Shown: positions 1 through 7,947 of the stretch, in pieces | Layout of the letters: the number at the start of each line of letters is the position of its first letter | How positions within the stretch are numbered: the first letter of the stretch is position 1 | DNA from: an uncultured Collinsella sp. | GTDB taxonomy: Bacteria > Actinomycetota > Coriobacteriia > Coriobacteriales > Coriobacteriaceae | Assembly: GCA_900544755.1 (NCBI GenBank) | Contig: UQWQ01000048.1 | Span: 1-17,022, forward strand | Direction: 5' to 3' | DNA length: 17,022 nt | Program-made: the position numbers and the translations under genes | Notes under the pieces: generated by a model | Told to the model about the DNA's origin: nothing | The model's input: the letters and a program-made list of their open reading frames with translations, nothing else | Databases searched by the model: none

Positions 1-14
1 GAATTGTTGCAGTT

Positions 15-56
15 AAAGAGGCCTGTTTCCCTAGGTGGGGAAACAGGCCTCTTTTT
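15..56. terminator. Intrinsic terminator, possibly bidirectional
   Basis: A perfect 17-bp stem (arms 15-31 and 38-54) with a 6-nt loop is followed on the plus strand by a T5 run at 52-56. In the minus direction the tail is only TTTAAC. It best fits a plus-strand gene that ends before the window. It may also stop the minus-strand coiled-coil gene, which ends at 100. Confidence 0.85.
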
Positions 57-99
57 GTCTCTAGGCTTGTGGATTGGTGAAGGCAGAATGCTCTGTCGG

Positions 100-1069
100 C
101 TATTTTGAGTTCTTGATGCGGCGTGTGGCCGGGGCGGTTATTCCGAGTCCTGCGGCGGCGATTCCTGCGAGTGCGATTGCACTAGGCGTCGTGTCGCCCG
201 TATTTGCAAGCTTGCCGTCTGCATTTGCTTGCTTGGTGGAGCTCGATGGAGCGTATTTGCCGGTCGCGGGCGAGCTGGCGGGCTGTGCCGTTTCGGCCGG
301 CTGCGCTGAGCTGGAGGGTTTTGTCGTCTCGGTCGGTCGCGTTATCTCGGGCGAGGTGACCTTGTCTGCCGCGGCTTTCGCCTCTTCGTATGCCTTGCAG
401 GCGTCGTCATAGGCCGCTTGCGCCTTTTCCAAATCGTCGAGGAGCGTATCTCGCTTGGCTACGTCCTCATCGATGTGGGCTTTGGCTTTCTCCGCCTCAC
501 TTTCGAAACGCTGAACCTGTCTTTCCTGGCTTTCGAGCCGGCGTTGGCAGTGGTGAAGATCATCTTCACAAGATTTTTCTCGCCTTTCTGCCGACATGAT
601 CTCACTTCGCAACTGCTTAATAGTTTCGTTAGAAGCTCCGTCGTCGATTGCCTTATTTAATTCTGCCTGAAGGCCGCTTGTCCGGTTGTGGGCCTCATCG
701 TATTTGGCTTGGGCCGCATCGACGTTCGCTTGCATGGCGGGAAGGCGTTCCCTCCGTTTGGCGGCTTCCGTCACCACCATGTCGTAGATCTCTTGAAAAG
801 CGGCAATGTCATCATCGATTACCGCAAGTTTCTCACGACTTGCGGCGTCTTTTGCGGCCTCGAGGTTTTTGAGCGCTTCCTGCATGGCTGCATACGCTTT
901 TTCTTTTGCGGCGGTCGCATCTTCCGTCTGCAAGGCAACTGCACCGGTGGGGGAACTGGTTTCTGCCGCGATCGCCGTTACGGGGGGGGGCGATTCCCGC
1001 GACAAGCGCCGCGGAAAGGGCGATGCCCACAGTTGCTCGTCTTGCTCTTCTTGCGAGAATCTCGTTCAT
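100..1069 (-). CDS. LANTG-anchored coiled-coil surface protein, interrupted by a frameshift at a C9 tract
   Basis: As sequenced, the gene is split between two frames. From the ATG at 1069 (preceded by GAGGTG about 6 nt upstream) the protein starts with an arginine-rich n-region and a hydrophobic core (residues 1-29), a good signal peptide. It then meets nine C on this strand (982-990 on the given strand) and goes out of frame, ending at 833. The mature part continues in the neighbouring frame to the stop at 100. Removing one C joins them into a 322-residue protein with a likely cleavage site AIAA/ET after residue 35. The mature protein has a long Glu/Ala/Lys-rich coiled coil (about residues 50-235), a Pro/Ser/Thr-rich wall-spanning stretch, then LANTG (287-291), a short hydrophobic segment and an RRIKNSK tail. 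LAxTG motifs are typical substrates of class E sortases. An internal ATG at 1005 opens the mature frame but gives no signal peptide. The ligand or role is unknown; an adhesin or wall-spacer protein is plausible. Confidence 0.8.
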
Positions 1070-1204
1070 CTCGGCACCTCATTTCAAGGGTCGGCGACTA
1101 ACTTGGTAGCACTATTGTAAGTATATCAGGCAGTTTGCCCGCCATTGATCGGGTGTGCGCGTATGCTCCTCTGAAAACTGAATCCCGTTAGAAATGACGA
1201 GTTG

Positions 1205-1234
1205 TTTACGCTTCTTTTGGGGTGGCGGTACTAT
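1205..1234 (+). promoter_or_regulatory. Candidate promoter of the ABC exporter operon
   Basis: TTTACG (1205-1210) and TACTAT (1229-1234) are separated by 18 bp and lie 45 bp before the chosen ATG at 1279. This is a consensus match by eye only. If it is right, the upstream GTG at 1222 falls before the transcript start, which supports the ATG at 1279. Confidence 0.35.
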
Positions 1235-1278
1235 CATGGTTCGAATTGAATGTGGATGATGATAGGGAGCGCCTATAC

Positions 1279-3150
1279 ATGATTGAGTTGCTCAGGCGTT
1301 TTGGTGGTAAGTTTCGCCGGTATATGGTGATTGGCCCTGCGTGCAAGTTGATCGAAGTGATTTTTGACCTGCTGACGCCGCTGGTGATTGCCCAGATGAT
1401 CGATAAGGGCATTGGCTCGCACGACGTTAATGCCGTTATCCACTACGGCATGGTACTTGGCGCCATGGCTGTGATCGGCATCTCGTTTACGCTCGTCTGC
1501 CAAAAGATGGCGGCGCTGACCTCGCAGGGCATGGGTACTGACATTCGCGGCGCACTCTACCAGCACATCAACAAGCTGAGCTATGCTGAACTCGACCGCT
1601 TTGGCACGCCGTCGCTTATCACCCGCATCACCAACGATGTCAACCAGGTGCAGCTTGCCGTGGCGCTGGGCGTGCGCATGCTCATCCGCTGGCCCTTCTT
1701 GGCGGTGGGCTCCATGTGCGCGGCCCTTGCCATCGACCTTAAGCTCGGCATCATCTTTTTGATTTGCACGCCCGCCATTGGCCTGGTGTTTTGGTTTGTC
1801 ATGGCGCGCTGCATTCCCTACTACAAGCAGCTGCAGGCAAAGCTCGATCGCATCGCGCTCATTTGCCGCGAGGGGCTTTCGGGCGCCCGCGTGGTTCGCG
1901 CCTTTGTGCGCGAGGACCACGAGCGCGAGCGCTTTGCCCAAGCCGCCGATGACCAGGCCAATACTGCCATCGCGGTGGGCAAGCTCTCGTCGATTCTCAA
2001 CCCCGTCACGTTTCTTGTGATGAACCTGGGCGTGTGCGCCATCCTGTGGGTGGGCGGCATCCAGGTCAACGTGGGCGAGCTCACGCAGGGTCAGGTCATG
2101 GCGTTTGTGAACTACATGACGCAGACCCTGACCTCCATCGTGTACGTCGCCAACCTGGTCGTGGTCTTTACCAAGGCGAGCGCCAGCGCGTCGCGTATCA
2201 ACGAGGTGCTCAATTGCGTGCCGAGCATCACCGACGAGGACAACCAGCCGGTCGCGCTGCCCAAGCCGGGCGCGACGGGCAATGCCGCCCTGGCCCCCGC
2301 GCTGAGCTTTGACCATGCGAGCTTCTCGTTTGGTGCCGGCGCGGCCAATGCTGTCAACGATGTGACGCTGGAACTCCCGCTGGGCAAAACACTCGGCATT
2401 ATCGGCGGCACGGGCAGCGGCAAGTCCACGCTCGTTTCGCTCATCCCGCGTCTGTACGATGCGAGCACCGGCAGCGTGAGTGTGACGGGCGCCGACGTGC
2501 GCACCTGGCCGCTCGACCAGCTGCGCCGTGTGGTCGCGACCGTTCCGCAGCGCGCGTCGCTGGTGAGCGGCACCATCCGCAGCAACCTGACCTGGCGCGA
2601 CGAGGCTGCGACCGACGAGGATCTCTGGGCGGCGCTCTACATGGCGCAGGCGAGCGAGTTTGTGCGCAACAAGCCGCAGGGGCTCGATGCCCCGGTCGAG
2701 GCGGGCGGCAAGAACTTTAGCGGTGGCCAGCGCCAGCGCCTGACCATCGCGCGTGCCCTGGTGGGCTCGCCGCAGATTCTGATCATGGATGACTCCGCGT
2801 CGGCGCTCGACTTTAAGACTGACGCGGCGCTTCGTCATGCCATTCGCGAGCGCAGCGTGCGCGGTGCCGCCGAGGGCGGGCTGCCGCTGACGACCGTCAT
2901 CGTAAGCCAGCGCGTCTCGACCGTGCGCGACGCCGACATGATCTGCGTGCTCGATCACGGCTCGGTTGCGGGCCTGGGCACGCACGATGAGCTGTACGCG
3001 ACCTGCCAGCTCTATCGCGAGATTTGTCAGTCGCAGCTGCGCCGCGAGGAGCTCGAGGGCCAGCAGGGGAGTGCGGCGCCCGCGTCCGCCCCAGGGCCCG
3101 CGTCCGCCCAGACCGCCCCTGCATCTGTTTGCGCAAAGGAGGGCTGCTAA
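1279..3150 (+). CDS. ABC exporter half-transporter, degenerate nucleotide-binding domain subunit
   Basis: A type IV (ABCB-like) exporter half-transporter of 623 residues, with six membrane helices in about residues 15-310 followed by an ATPase domain. Walker A is GGTGSGKST (Lys382) and the signature is a canonical FSGGQ (480-484). Walker B ends in Asp-Asp, so the catalytic Glu is Asp505, and the H-loop His is Gln544 in VSQRVST. These substitutions match the non-catalytic partner of heterodimeric exporters. A frame open back to GTG 1222 exists, but the ATG at 1279 has AGGGAG 9 nt upstream and starts where the family usually starts, so I chose it. The C-terminal tail is Ala/Pro-rich with a near-duplicated PASAPGPAS-like stretch. 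The stop abuts the next ATG, so the two subunits are translationally coupled. The substrate cannot be read from sequence; drugs, lipids or peptides are all possible. Confidence 0.93.
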   Translation: MIELLRRFGGKFRRYMVIGPACKLIEVIFDLLTPLVIAQMIDKGIGSHDVNAVIHYGMVLGAMAVIGISFTLVCQKMAALTSQGMGTDIRGALYQHINKLSYAELDRFGTPSLITRITNDVNQVQLAVALGVRMLIRWPFLAVGSMCAALAIDLKLGIIFLICTPAIGLVFWFVMARCIPYYKQLQAKLDRIALICREGLSGARVVRAFVREDHERERFAQAADDQANTAIAVGKLSSILNPVTFLVMNLGVCAILWVGGIQVNVGELTQGQVMAFVNYMTQTLTSIVYVANLVVVFTKASASASRINEVLNCVPSITDEDNQPVALPKPGATGNAALAPALSFDHASFSFGAGAANAVNDVTLELPLGKTLGIIGGTGSGKSTLVSLIPRLYDASTGSVSVTGADVRTWPLDQLRRVVATVPQRASLVSGTIRSNLTWRDEAATDEDLWAALYMAQASEFVRNKPQGLDAPVEAGGKNFSGGQRQRLTIARALVGSPQILIMDDSASALDFKTDAALRHAIRERSVRGAAEGGLPLTTVIVSQRVSTVRDADMICVLDHGSVAGLGTHDELYATCQLYREICQSQLRREELEGQQGSAAPASAPGPASAQTAPASVCAKEGC

Positions 3151-5010
3151 ATGAATCCGTATACTTCTTCCGGTTCGGTCGCCACGATGACGGCCAATGT
3201 GTCCGGCAACGATAACCTCAACGACCTGGGTGACGGCCCACGCCAGCCCGGCGACCCTGAGCGCTATCCCGTGGGCGCGGTGACCCGCCGCCTGATGGGT
3301 TACGTCCGTCCGCACCGTATTTCGTTTACGGCGTCGTTTGTGAGCGCCGCCATCTCGGTGATTCTGCAGCTCTACACGCCTATCCTTATCGGTGAGGGCA
3401 TCGACCTGATCGTTGCCGCGGGCCAGGTGAATTTCGATGCACTGCTGCCGCTTGTCACCAAGCTCGCGATTGTCGTCGTAGGTGCCGCGGCCTTCCAGTG
3501 GCTGCAGGGCTACTGCGTCAACCGCCTGTCCTACGAGACGGTGCGTGACATGCGCGTGGAGGCGAGCGACAAGCTCAGCCGTATGCCGCTCAGCTTTATC
3601 GACAGCCATGCCCACGGTGACCTTATGAGCCGCGTGGTCAATGACGTCGACCAGGTGGGCGACGGTCTGCTGCAGGGCTTCACGCAGCTTTTCACCGGCG
3701 TTATCACCATCGTGGGCACGCTCGCGTTTATGCTCTCCATTAACCTGGCCATGACGCTCGTGGTGGTGCTCGTCACGCCGCTTTCCATTTTTGCAGCCGG
3801 CGCCATCGCCAAGCTTTCCAACAAGAGCTTTACGGCGCAGCAGCGTATTCAAGGGCAGCTCGGTGGTCATATCGAGGAGTACGTAGGCGAGCAGAAGCTC
3901 GTGGACGCGTTTGCCTATGGCCCCAACGCGCAGCTGCGCTTTGATGCCCTCAACGCCGAGCTCTATACGGCAGGTGAGCGCGCGCAGTTTATGGGTTCGC
4001 TCTCCAACCCCGGCACGCGTTTTATCAACAACATCATCTACGCTGTGGTCGCCGTGATCGGCTGCGTGGGCGTGATCACGGGTGTGCCGGCGGCGCTTAC
4101 GGTGGGCGGCGTGCAGATCTTCCTGTCCTACGCCAACCAGTACACCAAGCCGTTCAACGAGGTCACCAACGTCATTACGCAAATTCAGACGGCGTATGCC
4201 TCGGCGCGTCGCATGTTTGCGCTGCTCGATGCCCGCGAGCAAGAGCCCGATGCGTCAGATGCCGTGGAGCTTGCTGCCCCGCAGGGCGAGGTGACCTTTG
4301 AGCATGTGGACTTTAGCTATGTGCCCGATCGCAAGTTGCTGCAGGATATCTGCATCGAGGCCAAACCCGGCATGCGCTTTGCCCTGGTCGGTCCTACGGG
4401 CTGTGGCAAGACAACGCTCATCAACCTGCTGCTGCGTTTTTACGATATCGATGCCGGCCGCATCGCGGTAGACGGGCGTTCGTCGCGCGACTACACGCGC
4501 TCGAGCCTGCGCCGCGCCTTTGGCATGGTGCTGCAGGATACGTGGCTGTTCGAGGGCACAGTGGCGGAAAACATCGCTTACGGTTGCCCAGATGCCACGC
4601 GCGAGCAGGTTATCGAGGCGGCCAAGCGCGCGCACGCGCACAAGTTTATCGTGCAGCTGCCAGGCGGCTACGATACGGTCATCGGCGAGGACGGCGGCAC
4701 GTTTAGTCAGGGTCAAAAACAGCTGCTGTGCATCGCGCGCGTCATGCTCACCGATCCGGCGATTCTGCTGCTGGACGAGGCAACGTCGAGCATCGATACG
4801 CGCACCGAGCTGCAGGTGCAGGCGGCATTTGACGAGCTCATGGCCGGCCGTACAAGCTTTGTGGTGGCGCACCGCCTTTCGACGATTCGCAACGCCGACT
4901 GCATTCTGGTCATGCGCGACGGCCAGATTATCGAGCGCGGCACACACGACGAGCTGCTAGCGGCAGGCGGCTTCTACGCCGAGCTCTACCGCAGTCAGTT
5001 CGCCCAGTAA
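3151..5010 (+). CDS. ABC exporter half-transporter, catalytically canonical subunit
   Basis: A 619-residue partner of the preceding subunit. An unusual polar N-terminal extension of about 45 residues precedes six membrane helices (about 50-335) and an ATPase domain. Walker A is GPTGCGKTT (Lys420). Walker B ends in Asp542-Glu543 with the catalytic Glu present, and the H-loop His574 is in VAHRLSTI. The signature reads FSQGQ (518-522), with Gln for the first Gly. In a heterodimer this altered signature faces the degenerate Walker site of the partner, while this subunit's intact Walker/His site pairs with the partner's intact FSGGQ, giving one active and one degenerate ATP site. AAAGGAGG at 3136-3143 is a strong ribosome site inside the end of the upstream gene. 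No regulator or substrate gene adjoins. The gene ends 28 bp from the convergent ATPase gene, with no obvious terminator between them. Confidence 0.94.
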   Translation: MNPYTSSGSVATMTANVSGNDNLNDLGDGPRQPGDPERYPVGAVTRRLMGYVRPHRISFTASFVSAAISVILQLYTPILIGEGIDLIVAAGQVNFDALLPLVTKLAIVVVGAAAFQWLQGYCVNRLSYETVRDMRVEASDKLSRMPLSFIDSHAHGDLMSRVVNDVDQVGDGLLQGFTQLFTGVITIVGTLAFMLSINLAMTLVVVLVTPLSIFAAGAIAKLSNKSFTAQQRIQGQLGGHIEEYVGEQKLVDAFAYGPNAQLRFDALNAELYTAGERAQFMGSLSNPGTRFINNIIYAVVAVIGCVGVITGVPAALTVGGVQIFLSYANQYTKPFNEVTNVITQIQTAYASARRMFALLDAREQEPDASDAVELAAPQGEVTFEHVDFSYVPDRKLLQDICIEAKPGMRFALVGPTGCGKTTLINLLLRFYDIDAGRIAVDGRSSRDYTRSSLRRAFGMVLQDTWLFEGTVAENIAYGCPDATREQVIEAAKRAHAHKFIVQLPGGYDTVIGEDGGTFSQGQKQLLCIARVMLTDPAILLLDEATSSIDTRTELQVQAAFDELMAGRTSFVVAHRLSTIRNADCILVMRDGQIIERGTHDELLAAGGFYAELYRSQFAQ

Positions 5011-5038
5011 GCAAGCCCGTGGGGCATGTAACGCAGCG

Positions 5039-6319
5039 CTAGGGCGCGAGTGTGTCAACGGGGGCAACGATAATGCCCTCGGGCGTTGTATGGGCCGGCA
5101 TGCCGAACCCGATGACGATGAGCTTGGCCGCGGGTGGTCTCTCGCCACGCTCGACAAGTTTGCGCTCGAGCCGAAGCAGGTTTGCAGATGCCTCGGGGAT
5201 CTGCGGACTTCCGAGTTTTACTTCCACGGCAATCCAAGTTCCATCGCGCCTATGTATAACGGCATCGACCTCGAGATCGTCGGCGTCATGGTAGTGGGAC
5301 ACCGATGAGTCATTTGCGGCTGCATAGACCTTAAGGTCGTGCAGGACGAGGGATTCGAAGAGCAGTCCCAGCGTCTTCGGGTCGGATGCCAATGACTCCG
5401 GATTTGCTCCGAGCAGTGCGACGGCAAGCGAAGGGTCGGCGAGGTGCCTTTTCGCACTTTGCCGCAGCTTTACCGGAGACCTGAGCGCCGGATGCCAGGC
5501 CGGGATATCATCGATGATGTGTATTCTGCGCAAGGCATCCGTATAGCGCCGCAGCGTACTTCTCGATACATCACCGCCGAGGTCTTTCTCAAGAGACTTT
5601 TCGCCGGCAAGAGTGGATTCGTTGCGCGCAAGCGAAGACAGAAGAGCTCTGACTTTCTCCGGGTCACGCTTCACGCCGTCAACCCTCGAAACATCCGATT
5701 CGCAGACACCGTCGATGTAGGCAGCGGATATACGCATTGCATCGGCAGTCGTCTTGCCAACCGCCTGAGGCCAACCACCACGACATAGCAAATCGGCAAT
5801 ATCGGCGATGCCGTTGATGGATCCAAGTGCCGCTTTGATGGGGCATCCGTTAAGCAGCGATTCGAGCGAGACCGCCCCTGAGGAAACCCCGAGTTCGGCC
5901 AGAGTCATTGTTTCCATGCGCAAGCGTGATATGCGCCCGATGCCGCTGTGCATCGGTTGGTCGGCGTCGTTTGGTGTTGCTGACCCCGTAAGCAAAAACT
6001 GCCCTGGCTCACCGGTCCGACGATCGCATTCGAAACGTATCGCGTCCCACAGTTTTGGCTCTTCCTGCCACTCATCGATGAGTCTCGGCGTTGCGCCGAC
6101 TATTGCTTGAGCTGGATCGATCCTGGCAAGCTGCAGTGCGGCAAAGTCTCCGGCAGGGTCGGAGAGAGACAGCGATGATTCAGCGAATCGCTGGGCCGTA
6201 GTCGTCTTTCCGCACCACTTCGGTCCCTGAATGAGCACGGCACCAAAAATGCCAAGATCGCGTTCGATTGAGCGATCGATACATCTACTCATATACCTAG
6301 TCATCGTACTTCCCGCCAT
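5039..6319 (-). CDS. AAA_14/DUF4143 family ATPase
   Basis: A 426-residue protein of the widespread AAA_14 + DUF4143 type. The N-terminus has a P-loop GPKWCGKT (32-39), a Walker B-like RLIDEWQ (Asp82, Glu83) and a sensor-like LLTGSA at about 109-114. The C-terminal half resembles the PD-(D/E)XK-like fold of these proteins, with an ESLVLHDL helix near 321, then DLEVDAVI and IAVEVKLG near 366 giving the D...ExK pattern. The biological role of the family is not established; members are frequent in gut bacteria and archaea, often in variable regions. The start is uncertain: ATG 6319 has little ribosome-site support, while ATG 6304 follows GGGAAG and begins MTRYMSRCIDRS, which looks more like the usual family start. 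The gene stands alone and is convergent with the ABC pair. Six 23-bp repeats lie 44-181 bp upstream and could control it. Confidence 0.88.
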   Translation of the reverse strand: MAGSTMTRYMSRCIDRSIERDLGIFGAVLIQGPKWCGKTTTAQRFAESSLSLSDPAGDFAALQLARIDPAQAIVGATPRLIDEWQEEPKLWDAIRFECDRRTGEPGQFLLTGSATPNDADQPMHSGIGRISRLRMETMTLAELGVSSGAVSLESLLNGCPIKAALGSINGIADIADLLCRGGWPQAVGKTTADAMRISAAYIDGVCESDVSRVDGVKRDPEKVRALLSSLARNESTLAGEKSLEKDLGGDVSRSTLRRYTDALRRIHIIDDIPAWHPALRSPVKLRQSAKRHLADPSLAVALLGANPESLASDPKTLGLLFESLVLHDLKVYAAANDSSVSHYHDADDLEVDAVIHRRDGTWIAVEVKLGSPQIPEASANLLRLERKLVERGERPPAAKLIVIGFGMPAHTTPEGIIVAPVDTLAP

Positions 6320-6362
6320 TCAAAGAAACATCTCGTTTTATAGCATCTTACCAGCGCGTAAA

Positions 6363-6500
6363 ACATTTTGACGAAAAACCATGACACAATTTGACGGTAT
6401 TTCGTGAAACAATTTGACGGTATTTCGTGAAACAAATTGACGATATTATATGACGCAATTTGACGGCGTTTTGTGAAACAGTTTTTCGGCCATTCGTGAA
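6363..6500. repeat. Six tandem imperfect 23-bp repeats (iteron-like)
   Basis: Units run 6363-6385, 6386-6408, 6409-6431, 6432-6454, 6455-6477 and 6478-6500. Units 2 and 3 are identical; the outer ones diverge. The conserved parts are TTTGACGG near the start and TTCGTGAA at the end. The array sits between two divergent genes (ATPase and flavodoxin-like), where a cooperative DNA-binding protein could act. TTGACG in each unit also resembles a -35 box. The periodicity is seen directly; the regulatory role is inference. Confidence 0.85.
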
Positions 6501-6553
6501 ACGTTCTGTGGCGGTTTCAATCCGAAGTACATACTGTTCGAAATCTGTCCAAA

Positions 6554-6595
6554 GATGTCGTCTGCGTCGCCAATCGACAGACGGTGGTTTACATC
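6554..6595 (+). promoter_or_regulatory. Imperfect inverted repeat upstream of the flavodoxin-like gene
   Basis: GATGT (6554-6558) pairs with ACATC (6591-6595), and CGTCTG (6559-6564) pairs with CAGACG (6578-6583). This forms a bulged stem-loop about 80 bp before the start codon. It could be an operator or a leader hairpin. The rest of 6501-6674 is AT-richer and probably holds the promoter, but I see no convincing -35/-10 pair. Confidence 0.35.
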
Positions 6596-6674
6596 TGTCA
6601 CGTTAGTACTAAGATATTCATCTAATAAATTGCATTAGTGGCTTTAGTTTTGGGGGAAACGAGGCAACGTGACT

Positions 6675-7226
6675 ATGACGTGCTCTTTGGTGGTTAACAG
6701 CAAGAGCGGTAATACCAGGATGGTTTCGGGCGCGATCAAGCGCGCTCTGCAGGCTGCGGGTGTTGAGTTTGTCCATGCCGCGGCGTTGAGCGACGATGCG
6801 GATGCAGATCAGGTTGCGCTCGAGGCGCAGGGCGCCTGCACGGCCGACACAGTGCTCGTCGGTTTTTGGTGCGACAAGGGCGCGTGCACGCCTTCGGTCG
6901 CGGCGTTGCTCTCCGCCTTGCACGGCAAGCGCGTCTTTCTGTTTGGCACCTGCGGCTTTGGGGCCGACCAGAGCTATTACCAGCAGATTATTGATCGCGT
7001 AACTTCCAATTTGGCTGGGGATGCCGAGCTTGCGGGCTGGGCGATGTGCCAGGGCAAGATGGGCCCCGCGGTCAAGCAGCGCTACGAGGCCATGCTCGAG
7101 CAAGATCCCGAAAACGTCCGATTTAAGATGCTGCTCGACAACTGGGTTGCCGCGAAGGACCATCCCACCAAGGAAGACCTGGATAACATGGCTGCAGCCG
7201 CAAAAAAGGCCGTTTTGGGCGAATAA
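6675..7226 (+). CDS. Flavodoxin-like FMN protein (BilS-like?)
   Basis: A 183-residue single-domain protein. The N-terminal strand followed by NSKSGNTRMV is the flavodoxin phosphate-binding loop. VGFWCDKGACTPS and VFLFGTCGFG occupy the places of the two flavin-contacting loops, and a helical C-terminus follows. It is a short cytoplasmic flavoprotein, probably an electron carrier. The GFW-DKG pattern recalls the flavodoxin family proteins named BilS that accompany bilirubin reductase, but no reductase gene is next to it here and I would not assign that role firmly. A GTG at 6669 would add two residues. I prefer the ATG at 6675, with GAGG at 6661-6664 ten nt upstream. It is monocistronic, bounded by the repeat-bearing intergenic region and a strong terminator. 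Confidence 0.82.
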   Translation: MTCSLVVNSKSGNTRMVSGAIKRALQAAGVEFVHAAALSDDADADQVALEAQGACTADTVLVGFWCDKGACTPSVAALLSALHGKRVFLFGTCGFGADQSYYQQIIDRVTSNLAGDAELAGWAMCQGKMGPAVKQRYEAMLEQDPENVRFKMLLDNWVAAKDHPTKEDLDNMAAAAKKAVLGE

Positions 7227-7268
7227 CTTCGCCGCTTGCGGTGCCGCGCGTTCAATCGTACAAACGTG

Positions 7269-7296
7269 AAAGCCTCGAGATTCTCGAGGCTTTTTT
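7269..7296 (+). terminator. Intrinsic terminator of the flavodoxin-like gene
   Basis: AAAGCCTCGAGA (7269-7280) and its exact complement (7282-7293) form a GC-rich hairpin that runs into a T6 tract at 7291-7296, 43 bp after the stop codon. Confidence 0.93.
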
Positions 7297-7324
7297 CTTA
7301 ACACGGGGTTGTGGAAGCTGTGTC

Positions 7325-7534
7325 CCGGAATTTGTCTTTGGAATGGGATGCAGTTTCCGGTTGAGGGGCTCTGCGGAAAATGCATCCCAGTATTCGGCTG
7401 AGAAACGGGATGTGCTTTCCGGTTGAGGGTCTTGGCGGAAAGTGCGACCCGGAATTTGTGATCGGAGTGGGATGTGGTTTCCCAACGGGGCCACAAGCGG
7501 AAGCCGCATCCCACTCCGGACGTGAATTCTGGGA
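7325..7534. repeat. Tandem array of three 44-bp hairpins, 62-bp period
   Basis: Three hairpins lie at 7345-7388, 7407-7450 and 7469-7512. Each has 15-nt arms (GGGATG-n-GTTTCCG / CGGAAA-n-GCATCCC type) and a 14-nt loop. The 18-bp linkers between them, and the flanks at 7325-7344 and 7513-7534, carry a second conserved element (GGAATTTG...GGAGT) and their CCC/GGG borders pair as a smaller hairpin. Substitutions in the arms are largely compensated. No gene fits here: 62 is not a multiple of three. A further copy starts at the end of the window. It resembles REP/BIME-type dispersed repeats. Confidence 0.85.
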
Positions 7535-7628
7535 CACGGTTCTCAGAGGATTATGGGCTGCGAACTACATGGGGCTGTCATAAAACTCCGGCAAAGAGGG
7601 GTCGGAAATAAATGACACTTCCAGTAGT

Positions 7629-7658
7629 TTGTTTTAATGTGGGGGGGGGAACCATTAT
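7629..7658 (+). promoter_or_regulatory. Putative promoter with a G9 tract in its spacer
   Basis: TTGTTT (7629-7634) and CATTAT (7653-7658) are 18 bp apart, and nine G (7641-7649) lie inside the spacer. Loss of one G would give the optimal 17-bp spacing. The hexamers are only moderate matches, so this is a hypothesis. Confidence 0.25.
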
Positions 7659-7792
7659 TTTAGTTTCGCAAAAAATCGAACCTTCTATGGGGAAGTTGCG
7701 TAGGGGGTTAGTCGTAAGTATTGGATAAAGCAGGCCAATTTTGGTAGAGATGACCACTTACGCCAAAATAGGTAGCATTTGGCGACATAACA

Positions 7793-7821
7793 TTGAAAAA
7801 TGTGTAGCACATCGCTATGTT
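7793..7821 (+). promoter_or_regulatory. Candidate promoter of the fibre operon
   Basis: TTGAAA (7793-7798) and TATGTT (7816-7821) are separated by exactly 17 bp, about 130 bp before the signal peptidase start. This is the best -35/-10 pair I see in the leader. Confidence 0.4.
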
Positions 7822-7947
7822 TTTATTACGAAAAGATTCCAAATTGGCTTATTTCGGACTCACTTTTCAAGCGCCTTGCGGTTCCTGTTGAAACTTGCTG
7901 ACCTTTGGATGGGTCGAATAGGTCCTCAAGGGGTGTGAATTATCACT

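Larger units (their letters stand above)
7535..7947 (+). other. Gene-free AT-rich leader upstream of the fibre operon
   Basis: No plausible gene. An inverted pair TGTCAT/ATGACA flanks about 7568-7613. A G9 run is at 7641-7649. TTGCGT (7696-7701) and TATTGG (7719-7724) are 17 bp apart, a weak promoter-like pair. Near the 3' end, TTTCAA...TTGAAA and GACCT...AGGTC can form two adjacent stem-loops just before the ribosome site of the signal peptidase gene. I found no match to a known riboswitch consensus. Confidence 0.5.

Noticed and set aside
1222..1278. GTG 1222 as start of the first ABC subunit
   Set aside because: It lies inside the candidate promoter, has no ribosome site, and adds 19 residues not expected in the family. 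ATG 1279 has AGGGAG at 9 nt.
1273..4242. Very long open frame on the minus strand opposite the ABC transporter genes
   Set aside because: Its translation is rich in His/Arg/Asp without domains, it lies antisense to two clear ABC subunits, and long antisense frames are common in GC-rich DNA.
7325..7534. CRISPR array
   Set aside because: Only three units, the intervals are conserved rather than unique, and the repeated part is a 44-bp hairpin with a variable loop. No cas genes are nearby.
7252..7537. Repeat-containing small protein on the minus strand
   Set aside because: The period of 62 bp is not a multiple of three, so repeats shift frame each unit. The conserved feature is base pairing, not peptide.
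7690..7947. Riboswitch in the leader of the fibre operon
   Set aside because: Small stem-loops exist, but no match to c-di-GMP, c-di-AMP, cobalamin, TPP or other consensus cores that I can recognise.
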